From: Nocardia salmonicida NBRC 13393
Lineage (GTDB): Bacteria; Actinomycetota; Actinomycetes; Mycobacteriales; Mycobacteriaceae
Reading direction: 5' to 3'
DNA: 64,000 nucleotides
Assembly (NCBI RefSeq): GCF_001613085.1
Contig: NZ_BDBR01000027.1
Coordinates: forward strand, 84,588-148,587
Both the position numbers and the translations under genes were made by a program. The stretch's first letter is position 1. Every line of letters starts with the position of its first letter. The notes beneath the pieces are model-generated. The model was not told the DNA's origin, searched no databases, and worked only from the letters and a program-made list of their open reading frames with translations. Shown piece after piece: positions 12,001-16,790 of the stretch.

Positions 12001-12945
12001 CACCGGCAGGCTCAGCATTACTTCATCGCTACCGGTCATCCGCGCGAGGTACGCGGCGAATGCCGCGACGATGGTCGGAGCCACGCTCTGACCATGTTCG
12101 AGCGCGACGCTTTCCATCAGACTCGCGGTGGCGTCGGGCAACTCTGTGCTGACCAGCGCCGGATGAATGGTGGGCTTACCGACGCGACCGGCCAGACTCA
12201 CGGCGGGCGGCGCGCCTTCCAGGTGCTCCAGCCAATATCTGCGGTCGTTGTCGAAACGCGTCGAGCCCCGGTACGCCAGATCCTGCTCGACGATGACCCC
12301 CAGGTCCTGCGCCGCGCACGATGGCGGTTCCTCGCCCTTCACCCAAGCGTTGTACAACTCGGTCATCCGGTGCAACATCGTTACCGCGGCGAATCCGTCG
12401 AGCGCGATGTGGTGCGCTCGCTGGTACCACAGGAAATGGTCCTCGCCGACCTGGAACACAATGGCTGTCACGAGGTGGTCGTTCAGCACGTCCAGCGGAG
12501 CGGAATAGTCCTGGACCATCATGCTGTGCGCAGTCGCGACCGGATCGGCGTGGTGGCGCAGGTCCAGGATCGACACCAGAGCTCCATGCTCCGCGTCGAC
12601 GAACTGACACGGCTCTCCGTCGACCTCGATCAGTCGCATATGCCCGGATTCGAACTCGCGACTGGCGGTTCGGCAAGCCTCGGCAAGCAGTTCGGTGTCC
12701 AACTCGCCCACGATCTCGACATACTGGGCCACGGAAATCGGTGAGGACTCCGCGAGGTGCTGGGCAAACCAGATCCCCCGCTGTGCCGCCGTCAGGGGAA
12801 AGATATCGAATGAGGGGTCTCCGTTAGTATCGGAGCCAGCGCCGGAACCGTTACCCGAATCCACGTTTCGGGAAGAACGGAATGAGCTGATTTCCGGCCT
12901 ATCAGACCGGTCCGGACTGCCATCTACGCGACTCTTTCGGCCCAT
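1..12945 (-). CDS. Multimodular non-ribosomal peptide synthetase, 5' part (3' end beyond window)
   Basis: One open frame of 4315 codons without a stop; it starts at an ATG (complement of 12943-12945) with GGAGG five bases upstream and leaves the window at base 1. Domain order: C1 (HHIALDG, His ~178), A1, T1 (GGDSI, Ser ~1034), epimerisation domain (HHLAVDVVSW, ~1220), C2 (HHLVLDGW, ~1713), A2, T2 (Ser ~2579), C3 (HHVILDGW, ~2782), A3, T3 (Ser ~3638), C4 (HHIAGDG, ~3825), and A4 cut by the edge before its P-loop. A1-A3 carry YTSGSTG loops. Specificity residues read by eye against GrsA PheA are DAETVGEVTK (A1), DASIAVHIWK (A2) and DAFVAALIWK (A3). Acidic residue 239 in A1 suggests a basic amino acid, and the E domain makes residue 1 a D-isomer; A2 and A3 are not assigned. 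There is no loading A-T pair: C1 resembles starter C domains of acylated peptides and siderophores, so a carrier-bound acyl group or upstream peptide is expected. No MbtH, thioesterase or tailoring gene lies in view. Confidence 0.95.
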   Translation of the reverse strand, partial: MGRKSRVDGSPDRSDRPEISSFRSSRNVDSGNGSGAGSDTNGDPSFDIFPLTAAQRGIWFAQHLAESSPISVAQYVEIVGELDTELLAEACRTASREFESGHMRLIEVDGEPCQFVDAEHGALVSILDLRHHADPVATAHSMMVQDYSAPLDVLNDHLVTAIVFQVGEDHFLWYQRAHHIALDGFAAVTMLHRMTELYNAWVKGEEPPSCAAQDLGVIVEQDLAYRGSTRFDNDRRYWLEHLEGAPPAVSLAGRVGKPTIHPALVSTELPDATASLMESVALEHGQSVAPTIVAAFAAYLARMTGSDEVMLSLPVSGRHSAVLRRSGGMVANVVPLRVRVAGRSVGELIAAVQSELTSALRRQRYRQEDIFHDMGIARDEAVSFGPAVNLMMIENEVVLGNTTGRLNVLTSGPTADLFVNIYPGAGKDSTHIDFQGNPSVYSQDELTGHHRRFRMFLHEFLAGGAGCPVSRLSLLDAQERSALPRVRGPSGVETRLLPEILTESARRDPGACAIISAGQTMTYGELDTRSSQLARHLRALGCGPDTAVAIMLRRSVESVVATWAVAKCGAAFVMVDPEYPRKRVEHMVADSGAAVAITVDALRGRLPSAMRSVVLDDPATLGEGSAASAPMSEGDMIRPLRPSNIAYITYTSGSTGAPKGVQVTHTGLANLVADRAATYGIDTTSRVSYALSPSFDAAMEQFLTCFASGSTLVIVPPEVTGGEPLTRLLADEHVTHLTLTPTMLATVDPHEATDLRVVVVGGDVCPPHVIERWAPSVSMYNEYGPTEATVTAVGAMLTPDHAHLVGGPIRGVSAMVLDRTLQPVPKGTAGELYLAGPGLARGYSHLFVATAARFVADPYGGPGERMYRTGDIARWTGDNAEMTLELAGRSDFQVKIRGYRIEPGEIDAVLTTHEDVDLSVTVPVHNNAGTTVLASYVVPVSGRRIEPLELERFAQDSLAPHMVPAVILPLDRLPVNAFGKLDRGALPKPEFGTAPVGRTPATAREKAVAKLFTEVLGVPLVGADDSFFALGGDSILSIRLVARAKGEGLSFSTQDVFVHKTVAALAAAATATQARDTPELDELPGGGVGPMPLSPIMCAMLDRGHYDRFAQAALVQLPEGVDRAGLVRALGALLDRHDLLRAVLRGDSGDRYVEVLEREAVDPDAVLIDVRLDRRDAAEVDRHLQQAADRLDPAEGVLVRAVWMRDRNGSGPDLMWLVVHHLAVDVVSWRIILADLAQAWTQVSDGGEPDFGPITTSFRRWAHGLVERAPSRRSAELDGWKDVLARGDQLLGSRRLVPDRDVGATAGRVHQRIPAAVTEAVLTTIPDRFHCSANDPLLAALVLALGEWRRRRGTAATAGELISLEGHGREEQAVPGADLSGTVGWFTTRFPVRIEWNDIDLDDALAGGTGAGTAIKQVKEQLRAVPGNGIGYQMLRHLDPQGRAELADLPEPQISFNYLGRVGVGERSVPWAPTTEFTALTATSDREMALPALLDINAIAEEGRDGLELDVTWEFASQVLDREDVDELAGLWARALGALAEHVRSDTGYGFTPSDFPLTAVAQDDVDRWLGEYPSMIDVWPLTALQSGLLFHTVYDRDGDDGYIVQVALTFAGQVDGPRMRRAAQVLIDRHDSLRTAFVESADGPRQIVLRDTEVDWGESSIADIIDADRQARALRRLATAAAAPFDPAHPPLVRFHLVRTGVDTFQLLVTNHHLVLDGWSMPLLIHELLSLYISDGDTVELAPPRSYREYLQWLQAQDRDAAIAAWRETLAGIDSPTRVTDRPDRSVTAQVGEVDLKLDAATTAALLDLGRSHGVTANTALQVAWALLVAALTGRSDVVFGNTIAHRPPQIPDVERMVGLLVNTLPVRVRLEPGETVGELLVRVQSEQAAMLDHQYVGLAELQRATGITDMFDTATVLESYPLDRELLARNLSDAGLRFVDIDAHDATPYPLSLQVSPPRSSGDRRPSAADQPGTYTVALKFAADRFDADEVRTLLERFELLLTQIVGYPTRKVAAISSCWDSERAELLSVGREEPAAELVLRDILWGTARKCPDAVAVRSGDATWTYQELERRADGFARLLADHGARAESIVALAVPRSAELVVAIWAVAKTGAAFLPLDPGNPAARIEELLSDSRTRLGVTTSAVAPQLPNSVDWLTLDASASDAQEGRRPSGPPAGADRLSADNAAYVIYTSGSTGKPKAVHLSHRGLADLVAAQVDAFGVGTDSVVLQVASPGFDACLSELLLAHGSGAALVVAPPEVYAGTDLEDLIRAQRVSHAIITPSVLKTMDPSRTPSLTSLAVVGEATEPDTVNRWGHGRRLMNHYGPTECTIWATGSEVVPGEPVTIGGPIPGASAMVLDTWLRPVPVGVVGELYIGGPGLARGYVDRRGVTASHFVADPRSTRGERIYRTGDSVRWVRGRAGLALEYLGRGDQQVKIHGLRIEPGEIDAHLAQHPEVASVATVVVKGPADEPILVSYFVSSSDATIDVAALGDDLSGTLPRYMNPAAIVQLEEMPRTPTGKLDRKQLRQRAFESDAAGGRTPSTRTEQVVAKLFAEVLHLDTVSADSNFFALGGDSIVSMRLVALARSAGLTFTPRDVFEGKTVAALAAMAGGDPVPVTDRASDSPLVALAQPDLARLEQRYHGLSDVWPLSPMQSGVHFHSTFDPDAGDNYTVQTMIGFSGAVDGERLRRAAQAVVDRHDILRAAFVETAAGPCQIVLDHAEIGFREIDLGDAESPADPESIAAADAAAGFDLSAAPLLRLTLIRLDAGSFRLLVTNHHVILDGWSMPLLMRELLDYYGSPDHIDSAGPAPSYRDYLSWLGRQDSAASKAAWKQAFSDVDAPTRVSRDVGAAGSVSTAEIGAELTADLFGDLRRVAAEAAVTLNTAVTAAWALNLRVLTGETDVIFGSAVSGRPPELPLVDQTLGMFLTTIPVRVPLEPTMTVRALLTSIQARHAGMLDHHHIGLPEIHRSVGLPELFDTAITFQSFPVDRTALQRLIDSAGLRVDELSGVDATPYPLSLVVEPKQSEHGEAQGLRITLRFHDRAFDTAAARRILDRFVELLGRIAVNPDVRLGELPLGEEPGPSWPDSVAEQAIPDTLDRILAARAAAEPDAIAVRCGDTAMTYRQLDERSAQLARVLLRHGVRRGQVVAAVLPRSLAATLALWAVAKTGAAFLPIDPTLPSERIEYLLSDSGTALGLTDTFARERLPDSVEYLILDQEQILDAEDSVPAGPITDAERDGPIRRGQTAYVSYTSGSTGMPKGVLVSHRGLADIVAAQRRILGVDPMSVVLQVASPSFDASVFELLMAHGSGGRLVVSPADVYAGPELADLIGREHISHAVITPSALATISCDGLDGLRVLATAGEPVGPELVDRWAPHRTMVNLYGPSESTIWATASGALTPGAAITIGKPVGPVAVVVLDTWLRPVPHGVEGELYLFGAGLADGYAARRGLTAARFVACPFAEPGQRMYRTGDVVRRGADGDLEFLGRNDFQVKVHGTRVELGEIDAVLDARADVAYAVTVPRRDGGHPVVLVSYVVPAPGAEVSGEELRAALAEVLPRYTVPSAVMVLDEVPLTVNGKLDRERLPEPVAVTREFRAPSPGLEELVARTFEQVLDVDQVGVDDDFFALGGDSLSASMVVARIGAALDARVPVRSVFEAPTVGGLAGLAAAASGGGRLPLLPGVHPDSVPLSLAQQRMWFLNRFEPDSAVHNIPVMLRLSGRLDTEALGAALADVVARHEVLRTIYPEAAGEPRQVVLDEPAVPVRPVRVHADSVPEVVGEFVRGGFDVTARVPMRVGLFELGAEHDSDTGEFLLVLVVHHIAGDGQSMGPLARDVMVAYVARLAGQAPEWEPLAVQYADYAWWQRQMLGAADDPASLMSQQVEFWRSTLEGAPDRLELPADRPRPAVASLSGDRVPVEIGARLHERLVALARSRGSSLFMVMHAALATVLGRLSGSDDVVIGTPVAGRGEPGLDDLVGMFVNTLALRTRVDTGEPFAELLMHTRETDLLAFEHADVPFERVVEELNPERSAARHPLFQVALAFQNVSTVDVVLPDVRVTRANVDTGAIQFDLQLVLADSSGNAGAAQGMSGMLTYARDLFDEATAAAIVRRLVRVLEAVADDPAVVVGDIDWLEADERSALTSRVGARTVEALEPPALLPEVLTSAVRDNGDGIAVVAGDATLSYKQLDERSNRLARLLIRRGAGPENPVLVAAARSTESVVAWWAVVRSGAAYVPVDPRYPEGRIEQMVSDSRATLGITVSSVRAQLPDSVDWIVLDDPAVATRIDAAASGPIGDDERTRPLRVSDVA

Positions 12946-13772
12946 TCCGACCTCCGTTGATACCGCTATCTTCAAGAGGTCGATTATATAGCCGCAAAGT
13001 TGCCCCTTTCCCTGGACGAAAGCTTGCAACATGGTCACGAAAACAGCATCGGACAATAAGGGAGGCGCAGTCGGCCCGATCGCCCCCCGACCTCGCCGAC
13101 GCATACTCAACGTTCTCGCCGGTGGGTCGTCACCGCCATTCGTTCATCACCAAATCGCCACCTCAAGGGGTCAAGGTACCGAATTCGGCACGATTCGGAC
13201 TCTATCCGTAAATATGTCGCATCCCCTTGCCTCGCCACACATATAGCTATAGAGTGTCGTGGGCGTTCGAGATTCGCTACACATTCCTCGACCTAAAGAA
13301 TGCCAATAGTTAGCTGAAGCAAATTTTCCGCCGGTCAGCAGCAGTCGATATACCGTTGTATTGCCGAGTTATTATGGGCAATTAATTTACTCCGCGAAAT
13401 TCTCGCGCGTGCCAACGCACGGGGGGTGTACACCCTGCGAAAATTCATCTGCAACGACGTTGATCAGCCGACTCGCTGTATACCACTGCTATCAGCGTAT
13501 AGAGATCCGCTAAAAACTTCTTCGAAGCTCCAGCAAGCGTTACAGCGTTCCTCGAATTCGAATGCGTCACACAGTTCCCGCCTGTGAACACTCACCCCGC
13601 GCGGATCGTGCGCGCGCCCATGCGCACCGAAAGGCGCGCCCCCAGCGGCACAACGACTTTCGACCCCGGCGCTCTCATCGAGCGTGGCCACGACCGATCC
13701 CTCAGCGGCGCGGTGTCGTGGTGCACCGCGATCCCGAATTCGAGCCTGCCCGACAGCTCCGAACAGAGGAGA
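12946..13772. other. Long non-coding leader between the NRPS gene and oxyR
   Basis: About 830 bp without a convincing gene. Open frames here have poor codon structure and no good ribosome-binding sites. The part from about 13200 to 13560 is clearly more AT-rich than the rest of the window. It holds a 12-bp perfect palindrome near 13424 and a looser inverted repeat, TATAC-N13-GTATA, at 13480-13502. This is the likely promoter and control region of the NRPS gene. I could not identify a convincing -10/-35 pair or a good iron box. Confidence 0.6.
13424..13435. promoter_or_regulatory. Perfect 12-bp palindrome, candidate operator upstream of the NRPS gene
   Basis: GGGTGTACACCC is perfectly self-complementary; short flanking GCA/TGC arms extend the symmetry with mismatches. 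It lies about 480 bp upstream of the NRPS start codon inside the AT-rich leader. A dimeric regulator could bind here, but no regulator is encoded next to it and the assignment is inference from symmetry and position. Confidence 0.35.
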
Positions 13773-14681
13773 TCAGAAAGGGCGCTTGGCTCGGATGATC
13801 GCGGCGAGGTATTCGTAATCCGAGGCCCGCGCGGAGGACCCCCGATAGGCGAGCCCGATGGTGCGGCCAGGAGCGGGAGTCGCGAAGCGCGCGGTGTCCA
13901 GACTCGCGCGCGCGGTCTCGGCGGCCACGGCCATCTCCGGGATGAGCGTCACGCCGAGCCCGCCTGCCACGCACTGCACGACCGTGGTCAGCGAGGCGGC
14001 GCGGGTATCGCCGACCGTCCCGGGTTGCACGTCGGCCGAGCGGCACAGGTCAAGGGTCTGATCACGCAGGCAATGGCCCTCGTCGAGCAGCAGCAGCGGT
14101 AGGTCGGCGAGGGCGGGCGCGGCCAGGTCGGTACGGCCGGCGAGCTCGTGGCCGCGCGGCGTGACCAGCACGAATTCCTCGCTGTAGAGCGGAATCTCGA
14201 CCAAGCCGTTCGCTTCGCTCGGCAACGCGAGCACCGCCACGTCGAGCACACCGGTGCGCAGACCCTCCAGTAGCCGCGCGGTCTGGTCCTCGACCACCTG
14301 GGGCAGCACCCCGGGCAGTTTGCGGCGTAACTCGGGCAACAGTTCGGGCAGCACGTAGGGGGCGACGGTCGGAATGATGCCCACGCGCAGCGTGCCGCCG
14401 AGAGTGTCGCCGGTCGCCGAGGCCACGAATCGGTCGGCGGCTTCCAGGGTGGCCATGGCCTGCGGCAGCAGCCGCATCCCCGCGGCGGTGACCAGCACGC
14501 GGCGGGTGCTGCGCTCGATCAATTGGAGCCCGAGTCCGTTTTCCAGTGATGCCAGTGCCTGCGATAACGTGGGTTGACTCACAGTCAAACGCGCTGCGGC
14601 GGTGCCGAAATGCCGGTATTCGGCGACGGCCACGAACGCACGCAGCTGCGACAGGGTTGGCTGATAAGTCTGATCACTCAC
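13773..14681 (-). CDS. oxyR: Hydrogen-peroxide-sensing LysR-type regulator OxyR
   Basis: 302 aa. An N-terminal winged helix-turn-helix (about residues 9-67, with AAARLTVSQPTLSQAL) is followed by a LysR substrate domain. It contains the redox cysteine pair of OxyR, Cys204 and Cys213, in GHCLRDQTLDLC. It is divergent from ahpC-ahpD with 81 bp between, the classic arrangement in mycobacteria and nocardiae. The start is GTG, and a T-N11-A dyad overlaps it, which fits autoregulation. Unlike M. tuberculosis, where oxyR is broken, this copy is intact. Expected role: activation of ahpCD under peroxide stress. Confidence 0.95.
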   Translation of the reverse strand: MSDQTYQPTLSQLRAFVAVAEYRHFGTAAARLTVSQPTLSQALASLENGLGLQLIERSTRRVLVTAAGMRLLPQAMATLEAADRFVASATGDTLGGTLRVGIIPTVAPYVLPELLPELRRKLPGVLPQVVEDQTARLLEGLRTGVLDVAVLALPSEANGLVEIPLYSEEFVLVTPRGHELAGRTDLAAPALADLPLLLLDEGHCLRDQTLDLCRSADVQPGTVGDTRAASLTTVVQCVAGGLGVTLIPEMAVAAETARASLDTARFATPAPGRTIGLAYRGSSARASDYEYLAAIIRAKRPF

Positions 14682-14690
14682 ACCTATCAG
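14670..14690. promoter_or_regulatory. Candidate OxyR operator (LysR T-N11-A motif)
   Basis: CTGAT-N11-ATCAG, a 5-bp inverted repeat with exactly 11 bases between the inner T and A, the LysR-family signature. It overlaps the oxyR GTG start and lies about 75 bp upstream of ahpC, suitable for repressing oxyR and activating ahpC. A related CTGATA half-site is at 14661. Confidence 0.6.
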
Positions 14691-14762
14691 TGTACGACCA
14701 GCAATCGGCTTTACCTTTCAGTAGGCTGACCATCAACCACACCACCACTGAGGAGACGAAGC

Positions 14763-15350
14763 ATGGCTCTGCTGACCATCGGCGACCAATTCCCGGCATA
14801 CAACCTCAAGGCCGTCATCGGAGGCGATCTCTCCAAGGTCGACGCCCAGCAGCCCGACGATTACTTCACCCAGATCACCAGCGACGACCACGCGGGCAAG
14901 TGGCGCATCGTGTTCTTCTGGCCCAAGGACTTCACCTTCGTGTGCCCGACCGAGATCGCCGCGTTCGGCAAGCTGAACGAGGAGTTCGCCGATCGTGACG
15001 CGCAGGTCCTCGGCGCCTCGGTCGACAACGAGTTCGTGCACTTCCAGTGGCGCGCCCAGCACGAGGATCTCAAGACCCTGCCCTTCCCGATCCTGTCCGA
15101 CCTCAAGCGTGAACTGGCTACCGCCGCCGGTGTTCTCAACGCCGACGGCGTCGCCGACCGCGCCACCTTCATCGTCGACCCGAACAACGAGGTGCAGTTC
15201 GTCTCGGTGACCGCCGGTTCGGTCGGTCGCAATGTCGACGAGGTGCTGCGCGTGCTCGACGCCCTGCAGTCCGACGAGCTGTGCGCCTGCAACTGGAAGA
15301 AGGGCGACCCGACCATCAACGCGGGCGAGTTGCTCACCGCCAGCGTCTGA
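14763..15350 (+). CDS. ahpC: Alkyl hydroperoxide reductase AhpC (2-Cys peroxiredoxin)
   Basis: 195 aa, the usual length. The peroxidatic Cys61 lies in FTFVCPTEI, and the C-terminal cysteines Cys174 and Cys176 in ELCACNW are the three-cysteine pattern of the mycobacterial enzyme. It reduces hydroperoxides and peroxynitrite in the cytoplasm and is regenerated by AhpD. AGGAG lies upstream of the ATG. First gene of the ahpC-ahpD unit, with a 41-bp gap to ahpD, divergent from oxyR and expected to be activated by it. Confidence 0.98.
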   Translation: MALLTIGDQFPAYNLKAVIGGDLSKVDAQQPDDYFTQITSDDHAGKWRIVFFWPKDFTFVCPTEIAAFGKLNEEFADRDAQVLGASVDNEFVHFQWRAQHEDLKTLPFPILSDLKRELATAAGVLNADGVADRATFIVDPNNEVQFVSVTAGSVGRNVDEVLRVLDALQSDELCACNWKKGDPTINAGELLTASV

Positions 15351-15391
15351 ACCACTTCCCCACCGAACCACCCTGAAGGAGCCCCACTGTC

Positions 15392-15931
15392 ATGAGCATC
15401 GAGAACCTGAAGAACTCTCTTCCCGAGTACGCCAAGGACCTCAAGCTCAATCTGTCCTCGCTGGCCCGCACCACGGTGCTCAACGAGCAGCAGCTGTGGG
15501 GCACCCTGCTGGCTTCGGCCGCCGCCACACGCTCGGCCACCACCCTGCGTGAGGTCGCCGAGGAGGCCGCCGACGTGCTCTCGGCCGAGGCCTACGAGGC
15601 CGCGCTCGGCGCCGCGTCGATCATGGGCATGAACAACGTGTTCTACCGGGGTAAGGCCTTCCTGGACGGTCGTTACGACGACCTGCGCGCGGGTCTGCGG
15701 ATGAACATCATCGGCAACCCCGGCGTCGACAAGGCCGATTTCGAGCTGTGGTCGTTCGCGGTCTCCTCGATCAACGGCTGCGCGCACTGCCTCGAAGCGC
15801 ACGAGAAGACGCTGCGCGAGGCGGGTGTGTCGCGCGAGGTGATCTTCGAGTCGCTGCGTGCGGCGGCGATCGTCGCCGGCGTCGGTCAGGCCGTGGCGTC
15901 CACCGAGGCGCTGGCCTCGGCCGCCGTCTGA
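15392..15931 (+). CDS. ahpD: Alkylhydroperoxidase AhpD, AhpC reductant
   Basis: 179 aa, full length. All catalytic residues of the mycobacterial enzyme are at the expected positions: Glu118, Cys130, Cys133 and His137 in the segment around INGCAHCLEAHE. In mycobacteria AhpD passes electrons from dihydrolipoamide (via Lpd and SucB) to AhpC. AAGGAG lies upstream of the ATG. It is co-transcribed with ahpC, and a long hairpin follows the stop codon. Confidence 0.98.
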   Translation: MSIENLKNSLPEYAKDLKLNLSSLARTTVLNEQQLWGTLLASAAATRSATTLREVAEEAADVLSAEAYEAALGAASIMGMNNVFYRGKAFLDGRYDDLRAGLRMNIIGNPGVDKADFELWSFAVSSINGCAHCLEAHEKTLREAGVSREVIFESLRAAAIVAGVGQAVASTEALASAAV

Positions 15932-15963
15932 GTCGGTTTCGCGCCTGTTCCCGCAGGTGTTGA

Positions 15964-15996
15964 GCGGCCCCGATCCGGTTTCCGGGTCGGGGCCGC
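15964..15996 (+). terminator. Hairpin after ahpD
   Basis: Ten outer base pairs are perfect, then five or six more with one wobble pair, closing on a TTT loop. It lies about 35 bp after the ahpD stop and before the PhzF-like gene. There is no clear T-tract, as is common for actinobacterial terminators. Confidence 0.65.
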
Positions 15997-16060
15997 TGCT
16001 GCGTGGAACGGACACGGCGGGGCGCTCGGCGCCGCTGAGCGGGCCGGTAGGCTCACGATC

Positions 16061-16762
16061 ATGAACGCACATGATGTGCCCGATGCCCCGGATATCCAGG
16101 TCGAGGTCGTCCGAGTGTTCACCGATCCGGCCGGAAATCTCGGCAACGCGCTCGGCATCGCCCGCGCCGGCGATGTCGTCGCCCTCGACAAGCAGGAGCT
16201 GGCGGCGAGGTTGGGGTTCAGCGAGACCACGGTGGTCTCCGATCCGGTCGACGGCGTCGCCGACGTCCGCATCTACACACCCGCCGTCGAGTTGCCCTTC
16301 GCCGGGCATCCCACCGTCGGCACCGCGTGGTGGCTCGATGTCCAGCGCACGCCGGTGCACACCTTGCGGGTGCCCGCGGGCCCGGTGGCCGTCACCCGGA
16401 CAGACGGCCTGACCTGGATCACCGCGCGCGCCGAGTGGGCGCCGAAATTCGTTTTCCGGCAACTGGATTCGGCCGAGGAGCTGGCGGCATTGGCGCCCGG
16501 CGACTTCACCGCCGGCCAGCACTTCTTCTGGGCGTGGACCGACGAGTCGCGTGGCGCGCTGCGGGCCAGGATGTTCGCCCCGGCGATGGGCATCGCCGAG
16601 GACGAGGCGACCGGAGCGGCGGCGGTCGCGCTCACCGGGCAGTTGCGTCGCGGGCTGATCATCACGCAGGGGCAGGGCTCACAGCTCTACACCGAATGGG
16701 ACTCCGACGGCTGGGTGCGCCTGGGTGGGCGCGTCGCCGAAGATCACGTAGTGGTGCTCTGA
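16061..16762 (+). CDS. PhzF-family isomerase/epimerase-like protein
   Basis: 233 aa. It has the PhzF hallmarks: ELPFAGHPTVGTAW near residues 75-90 and EDEATGAAAVAL in the second half; the early GNxGNALGIA segment corresponds to the family's N-terminal active-site loop. PhzF proteins are DAP-epimerase-fold enzymes that move protons or double bonds on small acids, and most members have no known substrate. No phenazine genes are nearby. It stands alone after the ahpD hairpin and is convergent with the next gene. Family confident, substrate unknown. Confidence 0.85.
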   Translation: MNAHDVPDAPDIQVEVVRVFTDPAGNLGNALGIARAGDVVALDKQELAARLGFSETTVVSDPVDGVADVRIYTPAVELPFAGHPTVGTAWWLDVQRTPVHTLRVPAGPVAVTRTDGLTWITARAEWAPKFVFRQLDSAEELAALAPGDFTAGQHFFWAWTDESRGALRARMFAPAMGIAEDEATGAAAVALTGQLRRGLIITQGQGSQLYTEWDSDGWVRLGGRVAEDHVVVL

Positions 16763-16790
16763 ACCGGCCGCAGCGAAGGCGCGGGTACGC

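Noticed and set aside
210..12991. Many plus-strand open frames of 60-540 codons opposite the NRPS
   Set aside because: They are antisense shadows of a continuous minus-strand NRPS frame with recognisable domains throughout; their products are Arg/Pro/Ala/His-rich and match no family.
13305..13323. Possible IdeR iron box upstream of the NRPS
   Set aside because: Only about 10 of 19 positions match the TTAGGTTAGGCTAACCTAA consensus, with no intact symmetry, so siderophore-type iron control cannot be claimed.
13464..13691. 75-codon minus-strand open frame in the NRPS leader
   Set aside because: No ribosome-binding site, no recognisable motif, and it spans AT-rich and palindromic DNA; more likely non-coding.
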